Below, piece after piece: positions 7,945 through 16,075 of a stretch of DNA of 64,000 nucleotides; position 1 is the stretch's first letter, and each line of letters begins with the position of its first letter. The notes under the pieces were generated by a model. The model was given only the letters and a program-made list of their open reading frames with translations, had not been told where the DNA came from and searched no databases. Position numbers and translations under genes: made by a program. Origin of the DNA: Chitinophagales bacterium 33-2 (GTDB taxonomy: Bacteria > Bacteroidota > Bacteroidia > Chitinophagales > Chitinophagaceae); the NCBI GenBank assembly GCA_002050435.1, contig MWYV01000031.1:1-64000 (forward strand), in the 5' to 3' direction.

Positions 7945-8215
7945 CGTCCCGGTTTGGTCGCAAGCACCATCTGTATATTTCAATGCTGCTTATGTATAAA
8001 CTACTGTTTAAAATCAAAGTTTTAATAACAAATTCTTAACGGGTAATCAGCGTCTTACCTGTAAAGTTTTATAAAATTCTCCGACTAATCGTATAAATCA
8101 TTTGAAGTGCCGAACGAATGCAATAACACCCTATGAATCAACCATTTTTGCAAACTCTTATCACTTCAAACAATCTTCATCGCCTTTATATTCGTTTATC
8201 TTTTAAATAAAATAT
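7945..8215. other. Gene-free stretch between sigma-factor relic and msrB
   Basis: No supported reading frame, hairpin terminator or RNA was seen. A TATATTCG near 8187 resembles the Bacteroidota -7 element and could serve msrB, but no TTG lies at the usual distance upstream. The flanking 7303-7441 is likewise without a recognisable gene and probably contains the promoter of the minus-strand lipoprotein gene. Confidence 0.4.
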
Positions 8216-8746
8216 ATGTTACGCTTACCAATCATCGTCTTCGCTGTTGCTTTTTTAACTACCGCTTGCGGCAATGCCCAATCCAAAAAAATAGTCATTC
8301 AGAAAAATAATGAACAAAATACCTACCCCATGCAATTAACGGATGCACAGTGGAAAGAAAGGTTAACATCAGAGCAATATTATATACTCAGGCAGCAGGG
8401 GACTGAACGCCCAGGTACAGGCAAACTGAACAATTTCTACAAAAAAGGAACTTATTACTCTGCCGCTTCATTACAACCCATTTTCAGTTCCGAAACAAAA
8501 TTTGATTCAGGAACGGGTTGGCCAAGTTTTTATGCCCCCATTAACAAAGATGCTATTCGTCTGGTTAAAGACGATGGAGATGGAATGGTTCGTTGGGAAG
8601 TTGTAGACAGCAAAAGTGGATCGCACCTAGGGCATGTATTTGATGATGGACCTAAACCAACTGGCAAACGGTATTGTTTAAATTCTGCAGCGTTGATTTT
8701 TGTGCCGGAAGGTGGTGTGCCTCCAACTAATTCGAAGAGTAATTAA
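8216..8746 (+). CDS. msrB: Peptide-methionine (R)-S-oxide reductase, lipoprotein form
   Basis: This enzyme reduces methionine-R-sulfoxide in proteins. The 176 residues include a lipoprotein signal (AFLTTAC, Cys 18), so the enzyme acts in the periplasm or on the outer membrane. The SelR domain follows at about 40-165: [26 protein letters not shown] and the catalytic Cys in [10 protein letters not shown]. The structural zinc CxxC pairs of many MsrBs are absent ([11 protein letters not shown] where CxxC would be), as in zinc-free forms. It is followed after 18 bp by msrA and starts a run of nine closely spaced genes. The recycling Cys is not obvious. Confidence 0.93.
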   Translation: MLRLPIIVFAVAFLTTACGNAQSKKIVIQKNNEQNTYPMQLTDAQWKERLTSEQYYILRQQGTERPGTGKLNNFYKKGTYYSAASLQPIFSSETKFDSGTGWPSFYAPINKDAIRLVKDDGDGMVRWEVVDSKSGSHLGHVFDDGPKPTGKRYCLNSAALIFVPEGGVPPTNSKSN

Positions 8747-8764
8747 TAAAAAAAGAAAGGGGTC

Positions 8765-9415
8765 ATGAAAAATTTATCAGTTTTATTCCTGTGTTTATTA
8801 ATGATGGCAGGCCTTGTATCCTGCGGACAGAAGCCTCAAATGGCAACTACTATAAAAGAGCAGAAAGACCTGTCAAACTATAGCCAGGCTAATTTTGCTT
8901 CTGGCTGCTTTTGGTGTGTAGAAGGAGTTTTTGAAAGTGTGAAGGGTGTAGAAGAAGCCGTCTCGGGTTATGCCGGCGGTAAAGAACCCAACCCTACTTA
9001 CGAATCGGTAACCGCACATACAACAGCCCATGCAGAGACAGTACAGGTATATTATGACCCATCCATTGTTTCGTATGCCACATTGCTGAAAGTTTATTTT
9101 GCTTCCCAGGATCCAACCCAGGTAAACGGGCAGGGTCCCGATCACGGAGCCTCTTACCGATCTATTATATTTTATCGCAATGCCGATGAAAAAATGCAGG
9201 CGGAAAAATACATTGCAGAAATACAGAAAAATTATAATAACCCAATTGCGGCCGAAGTTGTTCCTTTAGAAAAATTTTGGATGGGTGAGGACTATCACCA
9301 GGATTATATTTTGCACAATCCTAATGTGCCGTATGTTAAAATGGAAAGCATTCCACGTATAAAGCGCTTTCAAAAACAACATCCTGAATTAATAAAGCCA
9401 GATCGAAAACTATAA
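8765..9415 (+). CDS. msrA: Peptide-methionine (S)-S-oxide reductase, lipoprotein form
   Basis: The 216-residue protein has a lipoprotein signal (GLVSC, Cys about 20) and an MsrA domain from residue 38. The catalytic motif is GCFWCVEGVFE; further family motifs are VSGYAGGKEPNPTY, HAETVQVYYDP and DYHQDYILHNP. With the msrB gene 18 bp upstream it forms a periplasmic pair able to repair both sulfoxide stereoisomers. The reductant is unknown. The redox genes immediately downstream (flavoprotein and polyferredoxin) are a possible electron source, but this is inference. A second lipoprotein msrA lies at 19927. Confidence 0.94.
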   Translation: MKNLSVLFLCLLMMAGLVSCGQKPQMATTIKEQKDLSNYSQANFASGCFWCVEGVFESVKGVEEAVSGYAGGKEPNPTYESVTAHTTAHAETVQVYYDPSIVSYATLLKVYFASQDPTQVNGQGPDHGASYRSIIFYRNADEKMQAEKYIAEIQKNYNNPIAAEVVPLEKFWMGEDYHQDYILHNPNVPYVKMESIPRIKRFQKQHPELIKPDRKL

Positions 9416-9460
9416 AATACATCCTTACATATAGAAGCGTTTCAAAATAAAATATACAAT

Positions 9461-10195
9461 ATGAAAAAAATATTGATCATTATTGTTTCCTACTTTTTTG
9501 TAAGTTTTTCATTTGCCCAAAATGCTCCATCGCACCAAAAGTGGGATAAACTCTTGAAAAAATATGTGAATGGATCCGGCCTCGTAAATTATAAAGGATT
9601 TAAAAATGATAATGCTGAGCTAAATGCTTATTTAAAAACACTCAGTGATAATGCCCCACAAAAAAACTGGAGTGCAAATGAACAAAAAGCTTATTGGATA
9701 AATGCTTATAATGCTTTTACAGTTTCTTTAATTGTAAGCAAATACCCTGTGAAAAGCATTAAGGATATTGGTGGCAAAATCTATAAAGTCAATACTCCCT
9801 GGGATATTAAGTTTATTACTATTGGGGGCAAAAAATACGACCTGAATAATATTGAACACGGGATCTTACGTAAAAAGTACGATGACCCGCGGATACATTT
9901 TGCATTAGTTTGCGCAGCCATATCCTGCCCCAGGTTACGTAATGAAGCATACACCGCAGCTAAGCTGGATGCCCAATTAGAAGCTGCAGGTAAGGACTTT
10001 TTAAATGATACAGCCAAAAATAACATCAGGGCAGACCAGGCTGACCTATCAAAATATTTTACGTGGTACCAGGGAGATTTTACAAAGAAGGGTAGTCTTG
10101 TAGAATTTATTAATAAATATTCTCAAATAAAAATAGACAACAATACCAAGATCAACTATCTTGATTATAACTGGAGCCTGAACGAACAGAAATAA
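9461..10195 (+). CDS. DUF547 domain-containing secreted protein
   Basis: The 244-residue protein has a Sec signal peptide cleaved after SFAQ (about residue 20), then a DUF547 domain. Visible family marks are NEQKAYWINAYNAFTVSLI, LNNIEHGILRKKYDDPRIHFALVCAAISCP and LSKYFTWYQGDF. DUF547 has no fixed biochemical role; the conserved Cys/His in HFALVCAAISCP suggest a catalytic or redox site. Its neighbours are msrA (45 bp upstream) and an FAD oxidoreductase (44 bp downstream), and it sits inside what looks like one operon. Confidence 0.88.
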   Translation: MKKILIIIVSYFFVSFSFAQNAPSHQKWDKLLKKYVNGSGLVNYKGFKNDNAELNAYLKTLSDNAPQKNWSANEQKAYWINAYNAFTVSLIVSKYPVKSIKDIGGKIYKVNTPWDIKFITIGGKKYDLNNIEHGILRKKYDDPRIHFALVCAAISCPRLRNEAYTAAKLDAQLEAAGKDFLNDTAKNNIRADQADLSKYFTWYQGDFTKKGSLVEFINKYSQIKIDNNTKINYLDYNWSLNEQK

Positions 10196-10239
10196 TTACC
10201 TTGCAGAGCGGGCTAAAATTTAAACTTCAAAATTAAACA

Positions 10240-11565
10240 ATGCCGCAACACATCGTCATTATTGGGAACGGAATTTCGGGCATCACCTGTGCAAGAAATG
10301 TCCGTAAGCAAAGCAATGATGACATTACCGTGATCTCTTCAGAAACAGAACATTTTTACTCACGTACTGCGCTCATGTATATCTACATGGGGCACATGAA
10401 GTATGAACACACCAAACCTTACGAAGATTGGTTTTGGCAGAAGAACCGCATACAATTGGTGAAAGATTATGTGACTTCAATCAATGTAAATGGTAAAAAT
10501 GTTTTATTGCAAAACGGCGCTTCCATCAATTATGATAAGCTGGTGATTGCTACAGGTTCTGTTTCTAACAAACCGAATTTTACCGGAATAAATTTAATCG
10601 GTGTACAAAGTTTATATGGTATGCCTGATATTGAATTGATGAATGAAAATACACGAGGCATTGAAAAAGGTGTAATTGTTGGTGGTGGATTAATAGGTAT
10701 TGAAATGGCAGAAATGTTATTGTCAAGAAATATACATGTAACTTTTTTGGTCAGAGAAAATTTCTACTGGGACAATATATTGCCAAAAGAAGAAGCCACC
10801 CTGGTTTCGAATCATATAAAAGAACATCATGTTGATCTGAGAACCGCCACAGAGTTGAAAGAGATAAAAGGTGCCCGAAAAGTAAAATCAATTATCACCA
10901 ATGAAGGGGAAGAAATTGCCTGTGAATTTGTTGGAATTACAGTTGGTGTTAGTCCCAATATTTCCATAATAAAAAACACAGAGATAGAAGCCGACAAAGG
11001 TGTGTTGGTGAATGAATTTTTTGAAACCAATATACCGGATATATATGCCATAGGTGATTGCGTGCAGCACAGAAATCCACCACCGGGAAGAAAAGCAATT
11101 GAACAAATTTGGTACACGGGCAGAATCCAGGGTGAAACATTGGCTGCAACACTTTGCAGCAAAAAAACGGCCTACAATCCCGGTCCTTTTTTCAACTCAG
11201 CGAAATTCTTTGATATAGAATATCAAACTTATGGAAAGGTAAATCCGCAGCAGGGTGAAAATGAAACTTCTTTTTATTGGGAACATAAAAATGGCAGGAT
11301 TTGTTTCCGTGCTGTCTATAGAAAAGATAATGAAGCGATCATTGGGTTTAATGCTTTAGGTACAAGGCTTCGTCATGCGGTTTGCGATAAATGGTTACAA
11401 GAGAAAAGGAAGATTGATGATGTGATGTCAAATCTTGATCAATTAAATTTTGATCCTGAGTTTTGTGATCATTATGAAAAAGAAATTCTTTCTGCCTATA
11501 ATAAGCAAACAATGAAAAATATTAAAGGCAAAAAAAGAAGGAAACTTTCTCTTTTCAATTGGTAA
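10240..11565 (+). CDS. NAD(P)/FAD-dependent oxidoreductase
   Basis: The 441-residue flavoprotein belongs to the pyridine nucleotide-disulfide oxidoreductase class. The N-terminal FAD motif is IVIIGNGISGITCARN; the second dinucleotide-binding site is VIVGGGLIGIEMAEMLL; the C-terminal FAD motif is IPDIYAIGDCVQH. No redox-active CxxxxC is seen, so it resembles NirB-type or ferredoxin/rubredoxin reductases. A C-terminal extension of about 130 residues follows. It is soluble and cytoplasmic, with no signal peptide. The membrane polyferredoxin encoded 18 bp downstream is the obvious electron partner. Confidence 0.88.
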   Translation: MPQHIVIIGNGISGITCARNVRKQSNDDITVISSETEHFYSRTALMYIYMGHMKYEHTKPYEDWFWQKNRIQLVKDYVTSINVNGKNVLLQNGASINYDKLVIATGSVSNKPNFTGINLIGVQSLYGMPDIELMNENTRGIEKGVIVGGGLIGIEMAEMLLSRNIHVTFLVRENFYWDNILPKEEATLVSNHIKEHHVDLRTATELKEIKGARKVKSIITNEGEEIACEFVGITVGVSPNISIIKNTEIEADKGVLVNEFFETNIPDIYAIGDCVQHRNPPPGRKAIEQIWYTGRIQGETLAATLCSKKTAYNPGPFFNSAKFFDIEYQTYGKVNPQQGENETSFYWEHKNGRICFRAVYRKDNEAIIGFNALGTRLRHAVCDKWLQEKRKIDDVMSNLDQLNFDPEFCDHYEKEILSAYNKQTMKNIKGKKRRKLSLFNW

Positions 11566-11583
11566 CGCTTTATCAAAAATATT

Positions 11584-12942
11584 ATGGTTCCACCCACTAC
11601 TACTAACCCTTCACTTTCACTAACAGAAGAAGGTAATGAGCAAACCCTATATCAGAAAATAGGGGGCATCTGCATCGCTATCGCTGTACTGTCATTAGTT
11701 GCTGCTATATCAGGAGTTGGCGGCGCATATTCATTCCTCCTGCTAACAATTATTATAGGCATGTTCACGCTGGGCGTTGTCTCTTATGCATTGCCTTATT
11801 ATAAAGGGCCGGCAGGTATCCGCAACAACGGCATTATGTTTAAAACCATGACCAACCGGGGAACGATTGCATGGATTTTTGCTATTGTGCTTACCGGATT
11901 TTATATCATAATTTATTGGTTTCCCTGGATGTTTGAAGGTTTGATACGAATATTTGATCCGCTGAGCAGACTATTGACTAACCAACCCGCCAACCAATGG
12001 TTTATGTATGGTGCATTTTACACACTGGCAGTATTGACAATGGGTATAAGATTTATTGGAAAAAACCGGAATAGTCGCTATCATGTTATCCGCACCTTTT
12101 CTGTAATGTTTTTTCAATTGGGTTTTGCATTTCTCCTTCCAATGTTCCTCAAAAAATTAAACGAACCTGAATTTTATTTTTCTTACTTCTGGCCCCTTAA
12201 ATTCAGTTACCTTTTCCCTTCCGATGTTTCTTCTTTAATTAATTCAGGAAGTCTTGGCGTGTTCATGGTTTTTTGGGGAGCGGTGATGACTTTTATTGCC
12301 ACACCAATCCTTACATATAAATATGGTAAGCGCTGGTATTGTTCGTGGGTTTGTGGTTGTGGTGGCTTAGCCGAAACTGCCGGTGATCCTTATCGCCATT
12401 TGTCTGATAAAAGTTTAAAAGCCTGGAAAATTGAAAGATGGATGGTACACAGCGTACTTGTTCTCATTACCGTTATCACTATTTTACTATGGTTAAATTC
12501 TTATTACAAAGGCGGCATTCTTGGTTCTGTTTCAGGTCCATTTGCCCAATGGTATGGTTTCTTTATTGGGGGCGTTTTTTCAGGAGTAATTGGTGTAGGA
12601 TTTTATCCCATAATGGGTTCAAGGGTCTGGTGCAGATTTGGTTGCCCTATGGCTGCAATTCTAGGAATATTTCAACGCTTCAAATCAAGGTTTAGAATTA
12701 CAACCAATGGCGGACAATGTATTTCCTGCGGCAATTGCTCTACCTTTTGCGAGATGGGAATTGATGTTCGTTCTTACGCACAAAAAGGCCAAAACATTGT
12801 AAGGGCTTCCTGCGTGGGCTGCGGCATATGTGCATCTGTTTGTCCGCGTGGTGTTTTAAAATTAGAGAACGGGAAAGAAGAAGGCAGGATCAACGATAAA
12901 CCGATCACAATAGGCAATAACCACATTACAGTTAATTTATAA
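11584..12942 (+). CDS. Membrane polyferredoxin, NapH/CcoG-like 4Fe-4S protein
   Basis: The 452-residue protein has about seven to eight hydrophobic segments between residues 20 and 340 and two ferredoxin-type 4Fe-4S sites near the C-terminus: CISCGNCSTFCEMG and CVGCGICASVCPRG. Two more Cys groups, CSWVCGCGG and CRFGCP, are those conserved in NapH/NosR/CcoG-like proteins. Such proteins move electrons across or along the inner membrane. The flavoprotein gene just upstream is a plausible donor, and a periplasmic acceptor (for example the DUF547 or Msr proteins) is possible but unproven. Confidence 0.88.
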   Translation: MVPPTTTNPSLSLTEEGNEQTLYQKIGGICIAIAVLSLVAAISGVGGAYSFLLLTIIIGMFTLGVVSYALPYYKGPAGIRNNGIMFKTMTNRGTIAWIFAIVLTGFYIIIYWFPWMFEGLIRIFDPLSRLLTNQPANQWFMYGAFYTLAVLTMGIRFIGKNRNSRYHVIRTFSVMFFQLGFAFLLPMFLKKLNEPEFYFSYFWPLKFSYLFPSDVSSLINSGSLGVFMVFWGAVMTFIATPILTYKYGKRWYCSWVCGCGGLAETAGDPYRHLSDKSLKAWKIERWMVHSVLVLITVITILLWLNSYYKGGILGSVSGPFAQWYGFFIGGVFSGVIGVGFYPIMGSRVWCRFGCPMAAILGIFQRFKSRFRITTNGGQCISCGNCSTFCEMGIDVRSYAQKGQNIVRASCVGCGICASVCPRGVLKLENGKEEGRINDKPITIGNNHITVNL

Positions 12943-12966
12943 ATGCATTATGTGTAAATTTGATAG

Positions 12967-14466
12967 ATGCCTGCTTTTTTTGTAGATATTATAGTGGTAT
13001 TATATTCTGTAGCCCTACTTTTTGTGCTGATACATTCTCTTTTTGATGCACATCTAATATACCACTACCTGCAATCTTTTAAAAAGAAAAAGCTAACTTC
13101 TTATTCAAATGATTTTATACCATTTGTTACCATTCAACTTCCGGTTTATAACGAACTGTATGTAGTGGAAAGGTTAATAGATGCGGTAGCCGCAATAGAT
13201 TATCCCGGCGATAAATTGGAGATTCAAATATTGGATGACAGCACCGATGAAACATCTGCAATCATTGCAAGAAAAGTCGCCTTGCTTCAACAGCAAAGGA
13301 TTTCAGTTCAGCATATTCAACGCCGCAACCGTGATGGCTTTAAAGGCGGTGCATTAAAACATGGTCTTGCCCTTGCAAAGGGTGAATTTTTTGCTGTTTT
13401 TGATGCTGACTTTCTACCCTCAAAAGATTTTTTAAAACGCACGCTCCCTTTTTTTTCAGATCCTAAAATTGGCATGATTCAAACAAAGTGGGGACACATA
13501 AATAAAGAAACATCTTTGTTAGCCAACCTACAGGCGATTGCACTTGACGGACATTTCAGCATAGAGCAACAAGGCCGAAACGCAGCAGGTTTTTTCATCA
13601 ACTTTAATGGTACCGCCGGAGTTTGGCGCAAGCAAACCATACTGGATGCCGGCAACTGGCAATCTGATACACTAACAGAAGATTTGGATTTAAGTTACCG
13701 GGCACAAATGAAAGGCTGGCATTTTAAATACCTGGAAGATTTTATTACCCCTGCAGAATTACCACCTTTTGTAAGCGCATTAAAATCGCAGCAATTTCGA
13801 TGGACGAAAGGCGGGGCTGAAACTGCAAGAAAAAATATGCGGACTTTATTTGCGTCAAAACTTCCTCTTTCAGTTAAATTACATGGAGCTTTTCACCTTA
13901 TTTACAGTTTTGGGTTTATCAGCATAATTACTTATGCTTTGCTTTCTGTGCCTTTGCTTTTTGTAAAAGAATTTTACCCGGCTTATAACCTACTGTTTAA
14001 ATTTTCAAGCCTTATCGGCATAAGTATTTGTATTTACATACTTCATTATTTTATTTCATATTTCAACAATACCGAAGGAAGTGTGCTGCAAAAAATTACG
14101 GGTTTCATTTTCCGGTTCCCTTTATTTGTTTCACTGTTCATAGGACTTTCATTAAGTAACAGCATTGGAATTATGCAGGGATATTTGGGTATCAGGTCCG
14201 GTTTTGTGCGTACGCCAAAATTTAACGCAGTAAATAAAGATGATAAAAAGATAAGGCGTAGGTATATTCAAAATAAAATTACCCGGTTAAATATTTTTGA
14301 AGGATTATTGATCTTTTATTTTTTATTTGGCGTGATACAATCTTTATATTTTAAAAACTATGCAAGCCTACCTTTATTGCTTATGGCACTTACAGGCTTT
14401 TCAATGATATTTATCTTTGGTATTAAAGAATGGAGACAAAATGCATTCGAACCTCTTCATGAGTAA
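12967..14466 (+). CDS. Cellulose-synthase-like family 2 glycosyltransferase
   Basis: The 499-residue membrane protein has an N-terminal transmembrane helix, then a GT-A domain: TIQLPVYNELYVVERL, ILDDSTDETS, AVFDADFLPS, TEDLDLSYR and the processive-type QQFRWTKGGAET (Q-x-x-R-W). Four or more transmembrane segments fill the C-terminal 200 residues. This architecture fits a polymerising transferase that uses a nucleotide sugar on the cytoplasmic side and feeds a lipid or polymer through the membrane. No PilZ domain or cellulose-operon partner is nearby. It overlaps the next glycosyltransferase gene by 8 bp. Confidence 0.9.
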   Translation: MPAFFVDIIVVLYSVALLFVLIHSLFDAHLIYHYLQSFKKKKLTSYSNDFIPFVTIQLPVYNELYVVERLIDAVAAIDYPGDKLEIQILDDSTDETSAIIARKVALLQQQRISVQHIQRRNRDGFKGGALKHGLALAKGEFFAVFDADFLPSKDFLKRTLPFFSDPKIGMIQTKWGHINKETSLLANLQAIALDGHFSIEQQGRNAAGFFINFNGTAGVWRKQTILDAGNWQSDTLTEDLDLSYRAQMKGWHFKYLEDFITPAELPPFVSALKSQQFRWTKGGAETARKNMRTLFASKLPLSVKLHGAFHLIYSFGFISIITYALLSVPLLFVKEFYPAYNLLFKFSSLIGISICIYILHYFISYFNNTEGSVLQKITGFIFRFPLFVSLFIGLSLSNSIGIMQGYLGIRSGFVRTPKFNAVNKDDKKIRRRYIQNKITRLNIFEGLLIFYFLFGVIQSLYFKNYASLPLLLMALTGFSMIFIFGIKEWRQNAFEPLHE

Positions 14467-15154
14467 AAAGCAAAAAATTATTGTCATCATTCCTGCCTAC
14501 AATGAGGAAAATTCTATTGCAAAAGTGGTGAATGATATTCCGGCGGGGTTGGTTGACGAAGTAATTGTTGTAAATAATAATTCAAATGATGATACCGATA
14601 AAAATGCTCAAAATGCAGGCGCAACCGTACTTCACGAAGATAAACCGGGTTATGGATATGCATGCCTGAGAGGAATTGAATATGCAAAGCAAATGCATCC
14701 CTTGCCCGATATTGTAGTGTTTATTGATGCTGATTATTCTGATCATCCTGAAGAAATGCCTTTGCTTTTGCATCCTATTTTAAATGATGGAATGGATCTG
14801 GTAATCGGATCAAGAGCGTTAGGAGAAAAAGAAAAAGGCTCTATGACGGTACAACAAATTTTCGGCAACCGGCTTGCCACAAGTTTATTAAAAATATTTT
14901 ATGATGTTCAATATACTGATCTTGGCCCCTTTAGAGCAATCCGCTATGATAAACTGATGGACATAAATATGCAGGATACAACTTATGGATGGACAGTGGA
15001 GATGCAGTTAAAAGCAGCCAAATTAAAAATGAATATCGTTGAGGTTCCCGTAAAATATCGAAAACGCATTGGCTTCTCAAAAATTAGCGGAACATTAAAA
15101 GGCACAGTGCTGGCGGGTTATAAGATTATCACTACTATTTTAAAATACAGGTAA
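14459..15154 (+). CDS. DPM1-like family 2 glycosyltransferase
   Basis: The ORF track begins at 14417; the ATG at 14459, overlapping the stop of the preceding gene, fits the family start (MSKKQKIIVIIPAYNEENSI) and gives 231 residues. VVNNNSNDDT and VFIDADYSDHPEEMP provide the nucleotide-sugar and metal-binding motifs. YRKRIGFSKISGTLKGT is the usual C-terminal motif of polyprenyl-phosphate sugar synthases. It has no clear transmembrane segments. It likely makes a polyprenyl-phosphate sugar used by the GT-C enzyme encoded at 16065, a common arrangement, although the sugar is not evident. Confidence 0.88.
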   Translation: MSKKQKIIVIIPAYNEENSIAKVVNDIPAGLVDEVIVVNNNSNDDTDKNAQNAGATVLHEDKPGYGYACLRGIEYAKQMHPLPDIVVFIDADYSDHPEEMPLLLHPILNDGMDLVIGSRALGEKEKGSMTVQQIFGNRLATSLLKIFYDVQYTDLGPFRAIRYDKLMDINMQDTTYGWTVEMQLKAAKLKMNIVEVPVKYRKRIGFSKISGTLKGTVLAGYKIITTILKYR

Positions 15155-16075
15155 ATGAGAATTATTATTTTACGGGTGTTGTCATTATCATTTATTTTGA
15201 TTGACTGCAAATCATCTATCCAGCCACCTGATGAACAGTTTAAACAACAATGGTATGCAGGTAAAGCTGAATTAACGAGTTATGATCTCCAACAGGCACG
15301 ATATGGGGAAATCAGAAACGGAGAAGCTGTGCTCATTTTTGTAACTGAAGATTTTTCAAAAGAGAAATTGATAAAACTTGATGATCCTGATAAAACAGTC
15401 GATAAAATACGTGTGATGAAGATGAACATGACTAAGAAATTTGCAACAGGTATTTATCCATATTCAATGATGCTTTCCGTTTTTACACCTGTTTCAAAAA
15501 ACGGTAAAGAAAAAACAGTTAAAGCAGATTGCTCATCGCAGGAGTGGTGCGGTCATACTTTTTCACAATTAAAATTATCCGGAAATAATTATCGCTGGCA
15601 ACTCCATTCTTATTTTGAGAAAGAAGGAGATCAGGATAAAAAAGTTGATGCAATGTTATTAGAAGATGAGCTCTGGAACAGAATTCGCATCAATCCAACT
15701 AATTTGCCTCAGGGTAAAGTAGCTATGGTACCCGGATTGTTTTGGCAACGTTTATCGCATTCGGAAATGAGGATTGAAGAAGCCGTTCTCAACTTATCAA
15801 AAGCTGATACATTTTTTATACAAGATAATGCTGCACAGCTCTACACAATTCATTATCCGGCAGCACAGCGAACACTGCAAATTTATTTTCAAATTGATTT
15901 CCCACACCAGATTTTAGCGTGGCAGGAAACTTATCCTGATGGCATTGGCAACAAAAAGATGTTGACTACAAAAGCTATTCTAAAAAAATCAATTTGGTTA
16001 GATTACTGGAAACACAACACTATTGCCGACAGCACTTATCTTGATAGCTTGCAACTGATGCATTATGAAAGATGA
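15155..16075 (+). CDS. Secreted or lipoprotein of unknown function, a type often mislabelled 'septum formation inhibitor Maf'
   Basis: The gene starts directly after the stop of the glycosyltransferase. Its 306 residues have a short hydrophobic start with a possible lipobox (ILIDC, Cys 18). The body is beta-rich with WYAGKAELTSYDLQQARYGE, TGIYPYSMMLSVFTPV and SSQEWCGHTFSQLKL. Proteins with this pattern are widespread in Bacteroidota and, as I recall, are often annotated Maf, but none of the Maf nucleotide pyrophosphatase motifs is present. The true function is unknown. Being wedged between a polyprenyl-sugar synthase and a GT-C enzyme suggests an envelope-glycan role by context. Confidence 0.75.
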   Translation: MRIIILRVLSLSFILIDCKSSIQPPDEQFKQQWYAGKAELTSYDLQQARYGEIRNGEAVLIFVTEDFSKEKLIKLDDPDKTVDKIRVMKMNMTKKFATGIYPYSMMLSVFTPVSKNGKEKTVKADCSSQEWCGHTFSQLKLSGNNYRWQLHSYFEKEGDQDKKVDAMLLEDELWNRIRINPTNLPQGKVAMVPGLFWQRLSHSEMRIEEAVLNLSKADTFFIQDNAAQLYTIHYPAAQRTLQIYFQIDFPHQILAWQETYPDGIGNKKMLTTKAILKKSIWLDYWKHNTIADSTYLDSLQLMHYER

